Source: JBHGYD01 sp041920415
Lineage (GTDB): Bacteria; Bacillota; Bacilli; Bacillales; Anoxybacillaceae
NCBI GenBank assembly: GCA_041920415.1
Contig: JBHGYD010000028.1
Location: 124,001-188,000, forward strand
DNA length: 64,000 bases
Reading direction: 5' to 3'
Each line of letters begins with the position of its first letter. Position 1 is the first letter of the stretch. This document shows positions 32,609-42,900 of the stretch, piece after piece. A model generated the notes under the pieces. That model saw only the letters and a program-made list of their open reading frames with translations. It was not told where the DNA came from and made no database searches. A program made the translations under genes and the position numbers.

Positions 32609-32989
32609 TATATAAAAGAATGTTTTGGTGTCAAAAAATGACTTCAACCAACGAGCAAGAAACGGCTTGGCAAACGCACGAGTAACTGGAAGAAGCAATA
32701 GAAAACCAACGATGTCTGTCAAAAATCCCGGCGCTAATAAAAGAGCGCCGCCCACTAAAATACAAATTCCATCTAGCACAGCTTCACGTGGAATACGCCC
32801 ACGCATAAACTCTGTTTTCGCTTCCTGTATCACCGCTAAACCTTGACGTTTCGCTAGCCATGCTCCAATGATACCTGTCGTAATAATAAGAGCGACTGTC
32901 GGCCATACTCCGATTGTCTGACCAGAAAGAACAAACAAAGCAATTTCCAATGCCGGAACAATGATGAACAACGCTACAATCATTCGCAT
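32600..32989 (-). CDS. fxsA: FxsA family membrane protein
   Basis: A 129-residue cytoplasmic membrane protein; in E. coli FxsA overexpression relieves exclusion of phage T7 by the F plasmid, but its normal role is unknown. Hydrophobic segments lie at about 3-20 (IVALFIIVPALEIALFVL), 27-43, and 75-100 (ILVGGALLLAPGFLTDIVGFLLLLP). The family signature GALLLAPGFLTDIVG is intact. The gene sits between ytvI and pyk, as in Bacillus (YtzA), reading in the same direction as pyk and overlapping the ytvI terminator by a few bases. Confidence 0.9.
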   Translation of the reverse strand: MRMIVALFIIVPALEIALFVLSGQTIGVWPTVALIITTGIIGAWLAKRQGLAVIQEAKTEFMRGRIPREAVLDGICILVGGALLLAPGFLTDIVGFLLLLPVTRAFAKPFLARWLKSFFDTKTFFYIKR

Positions 32990-33011
32990 GTTGCCTCTTC
33001 CTTCCTAATAA

Positions 33012-33048
33012 AAGAATAAAACAGAGAAGGTCCCCCCTCTCTGTTTTA
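33012..33048 (-). terminator. Terminator of pfkA-pyk
   Basis: Minus-strand arms AAAACAGAGA...TCTCTGTTTT followed by ATTCTTTT, a few bases after the pyk stop. Confidence 0.75.
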
Positions 33049-33055
33049 TTATATC

Positions 33056-34819
33056 TTATAATACGCTAGCATGCCCTTGATAGATGGCGCCAAATCCGGC
33101 ATCAACGGTAATTTCTTGCCCATCTTTTAAAATCGAAGTTGCATTTGGTACTCCGACAATGACAGGGATGCCAAGACTTAACCCGACTACTGCGGCATGG
33201 CTTGTTAACCCGCCTTCTTCTGTAATGATTGCTGCCGCTTTTTCTAATGCTTTCACCATATCCGCATCCGTGCTACATGTGACAAGAATACCGCCGTCTT
33301 CTGGCATTTTATTGATTGCTTCTTCGGCTGTTTTCGCAATAACCGCCTTACCGAAGGCAGATTTACGACCAATTCCTTGCCCTTTTGCAATAATGTCACC
33401 AATGACATGAACTTTCATCAAGTTCGTTGAACCGGTTTCTCCCACCGGAACACCAGCTGTAATGACAACTAAATCACCGTGTTTCACAATTCCTGATTTC
33501 ACCGCTGCTTCTACAGCAATGTCAAGCATCTCGTCGGTCGAATTCACTTGTGGAGCAACTTGTGGATGCACACCCCATACGAGCGCTAATTTTCTTGATA
33601 CAGAATCATTGGACGTCACGGCCACAATCGGTGCTTTTGGTCGATATTTTGAAATCATACGCGCTGTCTGTCCGCTTACGGTTGGTGTCACAATGGCCGC
33701 CACATCGAGGTTTAACGCAGTATGAGCGACGGACTGACCGATCGCGTCCGTAATCGTCGTTCCGCTTTGTTTTGTACGTTGCGCTAATAGGTCACGATAT
33801 TGTAACGCTTGTTCTGTACGTAAAGCAATTCGATGCATCGTTTTCACTGCTTCGACTGGATAAAGACCAGCCGCTGTTTCTCCTGATAACATAATCGCAT
33901 CTGTGCCGTCGAAAATGGCGTTTGCCACATCGCTTGCTTCCGCCCGAGTTGGTCGCGGATTGCGCTGCATCGAATCTAACATTTGTGTCGCTGTAATGAC
34001 CGGTTTACCAAGCGCGTTACATTTTTTAATTAATTCTTTTTGCACAAGTGGCACTTCTTCCGCTGGAATTTCGACTCCTAAATCCCCGCGTGCGACCATA
34101 AGTCCGTCGGCTACTTCAAGAATTTCGTCAATATTGTCGACTCCTTCTTGATTCTCGATTTTTGGAATAATTTTAATATCAAGGGCATTGTTTGCCTCTA
34201 ACAATTCGCGAATTTCTAACACATCGGAGGCTCGACGCACGAAAGACGCAGCGATAAAATCAATACCTTGTTCAATTCCAAACAAAATATCTTGGCGGTC
34301 TTTTTCGGTAATACCCGGCAAGTTTACTCGAACGCCTGGGACGTTTACTCCTTTTTTATTTTTTAAGACACCGCTGTTGAGGACTTTCGTGACAATTTCT
34401 CGCTGTTGTTTATTGACCGACAGCACTTCTAATCCAATTAAACCATCATCGAGAAGAATTTTCGCGCCTGGGGCAACATCGTCGATCAATCGTTCATACG
34501 TAACAGAGAATTTTTCAGGAGTGCCAAGCACTTCGTCCATCGAAATGATGACTTGTGAGCCTTCTTTTAATTCGATGGCCCCGTTTTCCATATTATGCGT
34601 ACGAATTTCCGGTCCTTTTGTATCAAGAAGAATCGCTACGGTTTTCCCAGTTCGTTTCGCTGCTTCACGAATGTTTTTGATGCGTTGACTATGCTCCGCA
34701 TAGTCGCCGTGCGAAAAATTCAAGCGTGCTACATTCATTCCCGCTTCGATGAGCTCGACAAGTTTTTCTACGCTTTCACTCGCGGGACCAATCGTACAAA
34801 CAATTTTCGTTTTCCGCAT
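33056..34819 (-). CDS. pyk: Pyruvate kinase with C-terminal PEP-utiliser domain
   Basis: Final ATP-yielding step of glycolysis, phosphoenolpyruvate to pyruvate. The ATG at 34819 gives 587 residues beginning MRKTKIVCTIGPASES, the Bacillus/Geobacillus length; an ATG three codons earlier (34828) lies very close to AAAGGA and cannot be excluded. Barrel motifs include ARLNFSHGDYAEH, KIIPKIENQEGV (catalytic Lys) and MVARGDLGVEIP (metal Glu/Asp). After the usual end at about residue 475 follows an extra domain with EEGGLTSHAAVVGLSLG, resembling the phosphohistidine domain of PEP synthase but with a Thr-Ser-His context found in Bacillus Pyk. It is cotranscribed with pfkA, 50 bases upstream. Confidence 0.97.
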   Translation of the reverse strand: MRKTKIVCTIGPASESVEKLVELIEAGMNVARLNFSHGDYAEHSQRIKNIREAAKRTGKTVAILLDTKGPEIRTHNMENGAIELKEGSQVIISMDEVLGTPEKFSVTYERLIDDVAPGAKILLDDGLIGLEVLSVNKQQREIVTKVLNSGVLKNKKGVNVPGVRVNLPGITEKDRQDILFGIEQGIDFIAASFVRRASDVLEIRELLEANNALDIKIIPKIENQEGVDNIDEILEVADGLMVARGDLGVEIPAEEVPLVQKELIKKCNALGKPVITATQMLDSMQRNPRPTRAEASDVANAIFDGTDAIMLSGETAAGLYPVEAVKTMHRIALRTEQALQYRDLLAQRTKQSGTTITDAIGQSVAHTALNLDVAAIVTPTVSGQTARMISKYRPKAPIVAVTSNDSVSRKLALVWGVHPQVAPQVNSTDEMLDIAVEAAVKSGIVKHGDLVVITAGVPVGETGSTNLMKVHVIGDIIAKGQGIGRKSAFGKAVIAKTAEEAINKMPEDGGILVTCSTDADMVKALEKAAAIITEEGGLTSHAAVVGLSLGIPVIVGVPNATSILKDGQEITVDAGFGAIYQGHASVL

Positions 34820-34869
34820 GTTTTTCATTCTTCCTTTCCATCCGTATCTCTGGTAACGATACCGTGCTT

Positions 34870-35829
34870 TTAAATCGAAAGTTCTTTAGATAATTGGTAC
34901 ATTTTTTGTTCGATGGTATGTTGTTGTGACAAGGCCTCAATAATGTCGTGATCGACAAGCTGATTGTTTTGAATACCAACGCAACGTCCGCCTTTTCCTT
35001 CAAGCAATAATTCAACAGCACGCGCACCTAACCGACTTGCTAATACGCGGTCAAACGCTGTTGGAGAACCACCACGCTGTACATGTCCTAACACTGTTAC
35101 GCGCGTTTCGAATCCAGTTGCTTCTTGAATTTTGTTGCCGAATTCTACCCCGCTTCCAACTCCTTCAGCAACAATGATAATACTATGTTTTTTCCCGCGC
35201 TCATGTCCGCGTTTTAAACGAGCAATAATATCATCCATATCATAATCTGCTTCAGGAATTAAAATCGTTTCCGCTCCGCCAGCAAGTCCAGCCCAAAGCG
35301 CGATATCGCCAGCATGACGTCCCATTACTTCAATGACGTATGTGCGCTCATGAGAAGTAGCGGTATCACGGATTTTGTCAATGGCATCAATAACCGTATT
35401 TAAAGCTGTATCAAATCCGATTGTAAAATCCGTTCCAGGAATATCATTATCGATTGTACCTGGTACACCAACGCAAGGATAACCGTGCTCTGTTAATTTT
35501 TTCGCCCCTTGGTAAGAACCGTCCCCACCAATGACAACTAATCCTTCAATCCCATGCTTTTTCAATTGTTCAATCCCTTTTAGTTGTCCTTCTAGCGTTT
35601 TAAATTCTGGGCAGCGAGCGGTATATAACATCGTACCACCGCGATGAATAATGTCTCCTACATCTCCAACCTCTAGTTTTTTAATATTCCCAGCAATCAG
35701 TCCGGCATAACCATGATAAATTCCGAACACTTCTACTCCATGGTAAATTGCTTTACGCACGACAGCACGAATCGCTGCGTTCATTCCTGGTGAGTCGCCA
35801 CCACTTGTTAACACACCTATTCTTTTCAT
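34870..35829 (-). CDS. pfkA: 6-phosphofructokinase
   Basis: ATP-dependent phosphorylation of fructose 6-phosphate, the committed step of glycolysis; allosterically controlled by ADP and PEP in Bacillus. The ATG at 35829 (GAGGTG 6 bases upstream) gives 319 residues beginning MKRIGVLTSGGDSPGMNAAIR, equal to the G. stearothermophilus enzyme. Catalytic segment GTIDNDIPGTDFTIGFDTA contains the base Asp; VIGGDGSYQGA binds ATP; VMGRHAGDIALWAGLA is the sugar site. It leads pfkA-pyk. A 5' stretch of about 190 bases to accA holds the promoter; TTGTGT-17-TATTTT is a weak candidate. Confidence 0.97.
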   Translation of the reverse strand: MKRIGVLTSGGDSPGMNAAIRAVVRKAIYHGVEVFGIYHGYAGLIAGNIKKLEVGDVGDIIHRGGTMLYTARCPEFKTLEGQLKGIEQLKKHGIEGLVVIGGDGSYQGAKKLTEHGYPCVGVPGTIDNDIPGTDFTIGFDTALNTVIDAIDKIRDTATSHERTYVIEVMGRHAGDIALWAGLAGGAETILIPEADYDMDDIIARLKRGHERGKKHSIIIVAEGVGSGVEFGNKIQEATGFETRVTVLGHVQRGGSPTAFDRVLASRLGARAVELLLEGKGGRCVGIQNNQLVDHDIIEALSQQHTIEQKMYQLSKELSI

Positions 35830-35993
35830 GTCATTCACCTCGTATTCATCAATCTTTAACTAACTAAGAAGTCCGACCTCATACCTCCCAAACTCGTTGA
35901 CATTCTATAAAATAACACGAAGCATAACGGAACACAATAGAGAAACCGCCGTTTTACAAAATGTTTGTTTTTCTTTCAAAATTGAATGGTAAT

Positions 35994-36024
35994 AACAAAG
36001 CTGCCCCATCAAATGAGACAGCCT
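35994..36024 (-). terminator. Possible terminator of accDA
   Basis: Minus-strand stem GCTGTCTCAT/ATGGGGCAGC (one G-U and one mismatch) followed by TTTGTTATT, 10 bases after accA. The weak T-run lowers confidence. Confidence 0.5.
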
Positions 36025-36032
36025 CGTTACTG

Positions 36033-37010
36033 CTATTTTACTCCAAGATCATCCCGAGAAAACGTAAATTGACCGATTTGCTTAAATTTTTGATAACGTT
36101 GTTGCACAAGAGCCGTGCCGTCTAATTTCAGCAACTCTTTTAACGATTGTTTTAACACTTTGTCAATGGCTTTCGCCTGTTCGTCCACATTGCGATGTGC
36201 TCCGCCTCTTACCTCTGGAATGATTTCATCAATCACTCCTAGTTGTTTTAAATCAGGAGCAGTAATTTTCATCGTTTCAGCCGCTCTTCTGGCCATTGCC
36301 GCATCTTTCCACAGAATCGCCGCCGCTCCTTCTGGTGAAATGACGGAATACGTTGAGTTTTCAAGCATATGAATATGGTTGCCAACTCCAAGCGCTAATG
36401 CCCCGCCGCTTCCTCCTTCACCAATTACAATACAAACAATCGGTACGGTTAATCCCGCCATTTCAAACAAGTTTCTCGCAATTGCCTCGCTTTGTCCCCT
36501 TTCTTCCGCTGCCTTACCTGGATAAGCACCTTTTGTATCAATAAAGCAAATGATTGGGCGATTAAACTTTTCCGCTTGCTTCATCAGACGTAATGCTTTC
36601 CGATATCCTTCAGGGTGCGGCATTCCAAAGTTGCGGCGAATATTTTCTTTCGTATCTTTGCCGCGCTGATGACCAATAACCGTTACTGGGAGTCCATGGT
36701 ATTTCGCTATTCCACCAACGATCGCTTCATCGTCTCCAAAACAACGGTCACCATGACATTCTAAAAAATTCGTAAATAGCCGCTCAATGTAATCAAGCGT
36801 GGTCGGACGGTTAGGATGACGGGCAATTTGCACGCGATCCCACGGCGTTAAATTGGTGTATGTTTCGTTTTCCAACTTTTCCAATCTTGCTTCTAACTTT
36901 TCAATTTCTGCTGAAAGGTCGACATCCGCTGTTTTCATAAATTCCTTGAGCTCACTAATTTTTTTTCGTAACTCAATGAGCGGTTTTTCAAATTCTAATT
37001 CTCCCACCAT
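36033..37010 (-). CDS. accA: Acetyl-CoA carboxylase carboxyltransferase alpha subunit
   Basis: With AccD forms the carboxyltransferase that moves CO2 from carboxybiotin to acetyl-CoA, making malonyl-CoA for fatty acids. The 325-residue protein has an N-terminal helix pair (about 5-60) and the crotonase-like domain with GIAKYHGLPVTVIGHQRG, FIDTKGAYPGKAAEERGQ and the oxyanion GEGGSGGALALGVG. The ATG at 37010 overlaps the last 16 bases of accD, so the two subunits are translationally coupled for equal production. The family start (LEFEKPLIEL) is present. Nothing is damaged. Confidence 0.97.
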   Translation of the reverse strand: MVGELEFEKPLIELRKKISELKEFMKTADVDLSAEIEKLEARLEKLENETYTNLTPWDRVQIARHPNRPTTLDYIERLFTNFLECHGDRCFGDDEAIVGGIAKYHGLPVTVIGHQRGKDTKENIRRNFGMPHPEGYRKALRLMKQAEKFNRPIICFIDTKGAYPGKAAEERGQSEAIARNLFEMAGLTVPIVCIVIGEGGSGGALALGVGNHIHMLENSTYSVISPEGAAAILWKDAAMARRAAETMKITAPDLKQLGVIDEIIPEVRGGAHRNVDEQAKAIDKVLKQSLKELLKLDGTALVQQRYQKFKQIGQFTFSRDDLGVK

Positions 37011-37867
37011 CCGCCTTCACCCCCAGTTCGATGGATATCGAGCACATTCGTTAACGTTTCCTTTAGTTCGTGCCGGTGAATGACTGCATCTAGTTGTCCA
37101 TGCTTTAATAAAAATTCCGCAGTTTGGAAATCTTCTGGAAGTTCTTCTCGCACCGTTTGTTCGATAACGCGGCGACCGGCAAATCCAATGAGCGCACCCG
37201 GTTCAGCAAAATTATAATCACCAAGTGAGGCAAAGCTCGCGGATACTCCTCCTGTCGTTGGATGAGTCATCACAGAAATAATGAGTCCTCCTTCGTCACT
37301 AAACAGTTTTAGCGCAGCGCTTGTCTTTGCCATTTGCATAAGGCTCAACACACCTTCTTGCATGCGCGCCCCACCGGAAGCAGTAAAAATGATAAATGGA
37401 ACACGAAGCTCTTTTGCTTTTTCGATCGCACGCGTAATTTTTTCACCGACGACCGATCCCATACTTCCCATGCGAAACGCAGAATCCATCACCGCGATGA
37501 CAATTTGGTGCCCATTCATCGTCCCTTCACCCGTGATGACCGCTTCATTTAGCTTTGATTTACGGCGATCCGCTTCTAACTTTTCAAGATAATCTGGAAA
37601 GTGTAACGGATTTTCGGAAATCATATCGGCGTCATATTCTTGAAAACTTCCTTCATCTAACAAACTCGCGATTCGTTCACGAGATGGCATTGGATGGTGG
37701 TAATGGCAACTCATGCAAACGCGTAAATTTTTCACAAGCTCTTTTGTATACATAATTTTTTTACATTTTGGGCACTTTGTCATAATTCCTTCAGGAACTT
37801 CTTGTTTTACTTGTTCAGAAGGAATGGAAGCGTACTTTTTCTTCTTCGTAAACAGCTCTTTTAGCAA
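36995..37867 (-). CDS. accD: Acetyl-CoA carboxylase carboxyltransferase beta subunit
   Basis: Beta chain of the carboxyltransferase. The TTG start at 37867, with AGGAGG 9 bases upstream, gives 290 residues, the B. subtilis length. The N-terminal zinc ribbon shows CPKCKKIMYTKEL and CMSCHYHHPMP (four Cys), known in E. coli to bind its own mRNA. The catalytic part holds FTASGGARMQEGVLSLMQMA and VMTHPTTGGVSASFASLGD. It is in the ytsJ-gntR-accD-accA block and has its own plausible promoter inside the 88-base gap after the gntR gene. Confidence 0.96.
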   Translation of the reverse strand: MLKELFTKKKKYASIPSEQVKQEVPEGIMTKCPKCKKIMYTKELVKNLRVCMSCHYHHPMPSRERIASLLDEGSFQEYDADMISENPLHFPDYLEKLEADRRKSKLNEAVITGEGTMNGHQIVIAVMDSAFRMGSMGSVVGEKITRAIEKAKELRVPFIIFTASGGARMQEGVLSLMQMAKTSAALKLFSDEGGLIISVMTHPTTGGVSASFASLGDYNFAEPGALIGFAGRRVIEQTVREELPEDFQTAEFLLKHGQLDAVIHRHELKETLTNVLDIHRTGGEGGWWEN

Positions 37868-37920
37868 GAGGTGTTCCCTCCTTCGCCAGTTAATGTACAA
37901 GGCTACCTATCTTACTACTG

Positions 37921-37949
37921 TATATAAAATAGATCATATTTTTTGTAAA
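37921..37949 (-). promoter_or_regulatory. Promoter candidate of accDA
   Basis: Minus strand: -35 TTTACA (37944-37949), 17 bases, -10 TATATA (37921-37926), in the gap between the gntR gene and accD. The acc genes may thus be expressed independently of the upstream ytsJ promoter. Confidence 0.55.
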
Positions 37950-37955
37950 AACGTG

Positions 37956-38570
37956 TCATAACGGTTTCGACAATTGTTTTTCTACATGTTCCGTAAATAA
38001 TGCAAAAAGCGCCGAACTATTTTGCTGTTTCAATGCTTCCCATACGTTTTCATAAAACGTTAGAGGCAGCGACACCACTTCTTGGTGCAGTTTAAAAAAG
38101 TCGTTTAATACCCGCCAAATGCGCTCAAGTAAATAATTGTTTCCGGCTTCAAGCACCCATTTAAAAAAAAGCTCGTAATCAATCGTATTTTGTTGGATCA
38201 TTTCTTTAAGTTGATTGAGTTGTGTTTCACTCCGGCGTTTGCAAGCTAATCGCAAACAAAGTTGTTCGATCAACAACTTTGTTTCAACTACATCATCTTT
38301 TGCTTTCTTCTCCTGTAAAATAAACATTCCGAGCAAATCAATCAGTTGATGTTCACCGAACTCTCTTATATACGTTCCTTCCCCGCGACGCGTTTCGATA
38401 ACACCAAGAAATTCTAGCGCACGCAACGCCTCTCGCACGGAGGAGCGTCCTACTTTAAGACGTTCAGATAACTCGCGTTCGGAAGGAATTTTATCGCCTG
38501 CCACAAGCCTATCTTCTTCTATAATGCGGTAAATTTGCTGTAAAATTTCAATGTAGACTTTTGAAGTCAT
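37956..38570 (-). CDS. FadR-subfamily GntR transcriptional regulator
   Basis: A 204-residue DNA-binding regulator. The N-terminal winged helix (about 1-75) shows the GntR pattern GDKIPSERELSERLKVGR and SSVREALRALEFLGVIETRRG ending in the wing GEGTYI. The C-terminal half (about 85-204) is all helical, like the FCD ligand-binding domain of the FadR subfamily, which binds organic acids or acyl-CoAs; the domain is rather short and lacks an obvious Asp-His-His metal set. It starts 11 bases after the malic enzyme gene and precedes accD. A palindrome of the FadR type, TGGTCTGACCA, lies upstream of ytsJ, so the protein probably represses its own cluster. The ligand is unknown; malonyl-CoA, acyl-CoA or a C4 acid would fit the context. 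Confidence 0.88.
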   Translation of the reverse strand: MTSKVYIEILQQIYRIIEEDRLVAGDKIPSERELSERLKVGRSSVREALRALEFLGVIETRRGEGTYIREFGEHQLIDLLGMFILQEKKAKDDVVETKLLIEQLCLRLACKRRSETQLNQLKEMIQQNTIDYELFFKWVLEAGNNYLLERIWRVLNDFFKLHQEVVSLPLTFYENVWEALKQQNSSALFALFTEHVEKQLSKPL

Positions 38571-38581
38571 CGTTCGCTATA

Positions 38582-39820
38582 TCACTCGCTTTGCGTTATC
38601 ATGGCTATTTGCCTCGTTCTATTAGCAATATCTTCCGGATTGACTTGAATGCGTGCGACCCCTGTGTCAATCGCTGCTTTTGCTACTGCTGCCGCGACGG
38701 CTGGAGCAACGCGTGGATCAAACGGCGCAGGGATGACATAACCTGGATGTAACTCTTCTTCTGTAACGAGTGAAGCGATTGCTTCCACCGCTGCTATTTT
38801 CATTTCTTCGTTAATTTGTTTCGCGCGAACGTCTAAGGCCCCACGGAAAATTCCTGGAAACGCAAGGACGTTATTTACTTGGTTTGGATAATCGGAACGA
38901 CCCGTACCGATTACTTTCGCTCCGGCCTCAAGCGCATCTTCTGGCATAATTTCCGGTACAGGGTTCGCCATCGCAAAAATAATCGGCTCATCGTTCATGG
39001 TACGAATCATCTCTTTTGTTAACGCTCCTGCGACCGATACACCGATAAACACATCAGCACCTTTGATCACTTCTTGCAAAGAACCTTGTATTTTTTCAGG
39101 GTTGGTGATTTTAGCAACTTTTTCCTTCATCTTGTTCATGCCATACGGGCGCCCTTCGAAAATAGCTCCTTTTGAATCGCACATAATAATATGGCGAACA
39201 CCATAACGGTATAGAAGCTTAATAATCGCAATTCCTGCAGCACCAGCACCGTTGATGACGACTTTAATATCTTTCATCGTTTTCTTCACAATTTTTAACG
39301 CGTTCATCAATCCAGCGACCGTTACAATGGCTGTTCCATGCTGGTCGTCATGAAACACTGGAATTTGCAATTCGTTTTTCAGACGCTCTTCGATGAGAAA
39401 GCAATTCGGAGCCGCAATATCTTCTAGATTAATGCCGCCAAATGTTGGTTCTAATAATTTTACTGTCTGAACGATTTGGTCAACATCAGTCGTATTTAAG
39501 CAAATAGGGAAGGCATCTACACCCGCAAAACTTTTAAATAGGACTGCCTTGCCTTCCATCACCGGCAGCGCAGCCTCAGGACCGATATTTCCAAGCCCTA
39601 ATACAGCTGTGCCATCCGTAACAACGGCAACACTATTTCCTTTCATCGTATAGTCATAGACAAAATCGCGATTATGTGCAATTTCTTTGCAAGGCTCTGC
39701 CACACCCGGCGAGTAAGCTAAGCTCAATTGTTCGGCATTCGTAATCGGAAATTTTGCTTTCACTTCCAATTTCCCTTGATGAGCTTTATGGATATGTAGT
39801 GCTTCTTCACGTAAAGACAA
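38582..39820 (-). CDS. ytsJ: NAD(P)-dependent malic enzyme YtsJ
   Basis: Oxidative decarboxylation of malate to pyruvate; B. subtilis YtsJ is the main NADPH-producing malic enzyme. The 412-residue short form starts at a TTG with AAGGAGTG 7 bases upstream. Visible motifs are the N-terminal catalytic region KFPITNAEQLSLAYSPGV, the Lys in FPICLNTTDVDQIVQ, metal aspartates in FHDDQHGTAIV, and the Rossmann VVINGAGAAGIAIIKLL with DSKG after strand 2. NADPH and pyruvate made here feed fatty acid synthesis, which explains linkage to accDA and a regulator. A FadR-type operator overlaps the transcription start. Confidence 0.94.
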   Translation of the reverse strand: MSLREEALHIHKAHQGKLEVKAKFPITNAEQLSLAYSPGVAEPCKEIAHNRDFVYDYTMKGNSVAVVTDGTAVLGLGNIGPEAALPVMEGKAVLFKSFAGVDAFPICLNTTDVDQIVQTVKLLEPTFGGINLEDIAAPNCFLIEERLKNELQIPVFHDDQHGTAIVTVAGLMNALKIVKKTMKDIKVVINGAGAAGIAIIKLLYRYGVRHIIMCDSKGAIFEGRPYGMNKMKEKVAKITNPEKIQGSLQEVIKGADVFIGVSVAGALTKEMIRTMNDEPIIFAMANPVPEIMPEDALEAGAKVIGTGRSDYPNQVNNVLAFPGIFRGALDVRAKQINEEMKIAAVEAIASLVTEEELHPGYVIPAPFDPRVAPAVAAAVAKAAIDTGVARIQVNPEDIANRTRQIAMITQSE

Positions 39821-39855
39821 ATTTACTCACTCCTTCAATTATTGCCAAACCAAAC

Positions 39856-39866
39856 TGGTCTGACCA
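39856..39866 (-). promoter_or_regulatory. FadR-type operator of the ytsJ-gntR-acc cluster
   Basis: TGGTCTGACCA is a perfect palindrome fitting TGGTNNNACCA, the pattern bound by FadR-subfamily GntR regulators; with flanks (AACTGGTCTGACC) it is nearly the E. coli FadR site. It is centred about 41 bases upstream of the ytsJ start and 16 bases downstream of a TATAAA -10 element (39874-39879 on the minus strand), so it covers the probable transcription start, a repressor position. Confidence 0.72.
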
Positions 39867-39913
39867 CCTAACGTTTATACAATATAATAAAATCCATCAA
39901 TAGTAAAGAAATA

Positions 39914-42900
39914 TTATTTTAACACAACATACTTACTTCCCAATAATTCTCTCAACTCGGTTAAACATTCATTCGAGGCATTCACTTCATATTCTTCTGA
40001 AAGTTTTACGGTTTTCCGTTCTTTTTCATAATAAAGAAATACTGGAATATGCCCACGATGTTTCTGTAACATATCTTTTAGCAATGGTAATTTTCCTGCT
40101 ACGATATGGTCTGGGCAAATTTTTACATAAAGCGCTCGCCCGTATTCATGTAATTGCTCAATCGAGAGGACCCTTTTGATAACGAACTGCACGTTTGTTC
40201 CACGAATATCTGCTTTCCCTTCCAATAACAGCACTTCTCCTTTTTTCAAAAGAGATTGACAACGATGATATACGTCCGGAAATGCGACCGCTTCGATTTC
40301 TCCGCTTTCGTCGCTAATTGTAAAAAACGCCATTTCCTCTCCTTTTTTCGTTCTCGTTTTTCGCTCTCGGAAAATGTAGGCTCCGATACGAACATTTTGT
40401 TCAATCTTCTCTTTCACGACATGAGCAATCATCCATGCTCCAGCTGCTTGAAATCGTTTCACATACGGAGAAACAGGGTGAGGAGAGACATAGACACCAA
40501 GCAACTCTTTTTCATACTCTAGCTTCTCATCCAACGAAAGAGAAGGTGCTTCCACATATTTCGGTTTAAGGGACAACTCATTCGTAAATAAATCGCCATC
40601 TCCATCGATATACGGTCCCATCAATTCCGCATGTTCAAGCGCCACATCAACACTCGCTAATAAAACGGCTCGGTCTACACCAAATTCATCGAAGCAGCCA
40701 GCTAAAATCAATGACTCTACCGTTTTTCGATTCACAGATTTTCCTGATAAACGGGTACAAAAATCGAATAAATCGGAAAATGGACGTTTTCTCCTTTCTT
40801 CGACAATGGCTTTCACGGCAGCTGCACCAACATGTTTAATCGCTGCAAGACTGTAGCGAATGTTGCCATTTTCAATGGAAAATGGATAACGGCTTTGATT
40901 AATCGAAGGTGGTAACAACACCATCTGTTTTTGTTTCATTTCTTGAATATAATAAGAAATTTTCTCCTCATCACCGATAACGCTCGTTAATAACGCTGCA
41001 TAGAAGTATAAAGGGTAATGGGCCTTTAAATACGCTAGTTGATAAGCAAGCATGCTGTAAGCGACAGCGTGGCTCCGGTTAAAACCGTAATTCGCAAAAC
41101 GAACAATTAAGTCGTATAATTCGTGAGCTACCTTTTCGTCGTACCCTTTTTCGATACATCCTTTCACAAAGTGCTCTCTTTCTTGGTCAAGAATGTCTTT
41201 TTTCTTTTTCCCAACCGCTCGACGTAATAAGTCCGCTTGTCCTAACGAAAAGTTCGCCATTTGTGCCGCAATTTGCATAATTTGTTCTTGATAAATGAGC
41301 ACTCCGTACGTAGATTTTAAAATTGGTTCTAAATCACGATGAAGATAAGTAACCGTTTCGTGACCGTGTTTCCGTTTGATGTATGCAGGAATATAATCAA
41401 TCGGTCCCGGGCGATATAACGCATTCACAGCGACGATATCTTCAAATTGCGACGGCTTTAGCTGTTTTAACACTTTTTTCATTCCTTCTGATTCTAGTTG
41501 AAAAATACCGCTTGTATCGCCACGGCTTAATAAGGCATATGTTTTTTCATCATCGAATGGAATCGTTTGTAAATCAACCGTTGTTCCTGTTTTTTGACGA
41601 ATAAGTGTACATATATTTCCGATGAATGTTAACGTACGCAACCCAAGAAAATCCATTTTTAACAATCCTAATTGTTCTAACACATCCATCGGATACTGTG
41701 TTAAATATATTTCACCATGTCCTTGTTGCAGCGGGACAATATCTGAAAGTGGTTGCTCGCTGATGACAACTCCTGCTGCGTGCGTCGATGTATGGCGTGG
41801 TAGCCCTTCTAATTTTAAAGCGGTTGCAAATAATTTTTGCAACATTGGCGATGCGTTCACAGCCTCTTTGAAAGGCGGTGATTGCTCATATGCTTCTTGA
41901 AGCGTTATTCCTAATTTGTTAGGAATTTGTTTCGTGAGCCGCTCAGTTTCCGCTACGGTTATTCCCATTACCCTACCGACATCGCGAAGTGCCGCTCTTG
42001 CTCCAAATGTACCAAACGTGATAATTTGAGCAACATGTTGTGTTCCGTATTTATTGGCCACATATTGAATCACTTCGTCGCGACGTTCGTCTGGAAAATC
42101 GATATCAATATCAGGCATCGAAACACGTTCAGGATTTAAAAACCGTTCAAACAATAAACCGTGTTCGAGTGGGTCCACATTTGTAATATAAAGAACATAG
42201 GCCACAAGAGAACCTGCGGCCGAACCGCGACCTGGTCCCGTTACAATCCCTTGCTTCCGTGCAAAATTCATAAAATCCCAGACGATTAAAAAATAGTCGC
42301 TGAAGTTCATCGTTTTAATAACTTTTAATTCATAATGAAGACGCTCCAGATAAGCAGAGGACGGAGACGAAATCCGTTCGTATAATCCCTTCAAACAAAG
42401 GTCATGCAAATAATCATCCGCACTTTGGTTTGTCGGTATCGGGTATTTTGGTAATTTCATGTTCCCTAATTCGATTTCAACATGACATTGAGCCGCTATT
42501 TTTTCTGTGTTCGTCATCGCCTCTGGCAAATCGGCAAATAGGGTTGTCATTTCATTGACTGATTTTAAATAGTATTCGTCATTGGGTAGTTTTATCCTTC
42601 CTTCGTCATGAAGTTTCATCCCCTGTTTAATCGCAAGAAGACAATCATGCACGAACGCTTCCTCTTTTTCGATATAGTGTACGTCATTCGTAGCGACAAT
42701 CGGCGTGTTCGTTTCATCGCTAAGTCGGATGAGCTCACGTTGCCAATCGTCATCGTTTTTTATTCCGTGACGTTGAATCGCAATATAAAAAGCATCATCA
42801 CCAAATAAACGTTTATACCTCGTTACCATCTCAAGCGCTTTCGTCCGTTGTTGTTGACGAAGCAATGTTTCAACATGACCATTCCTTCCCGGAGTAATCG

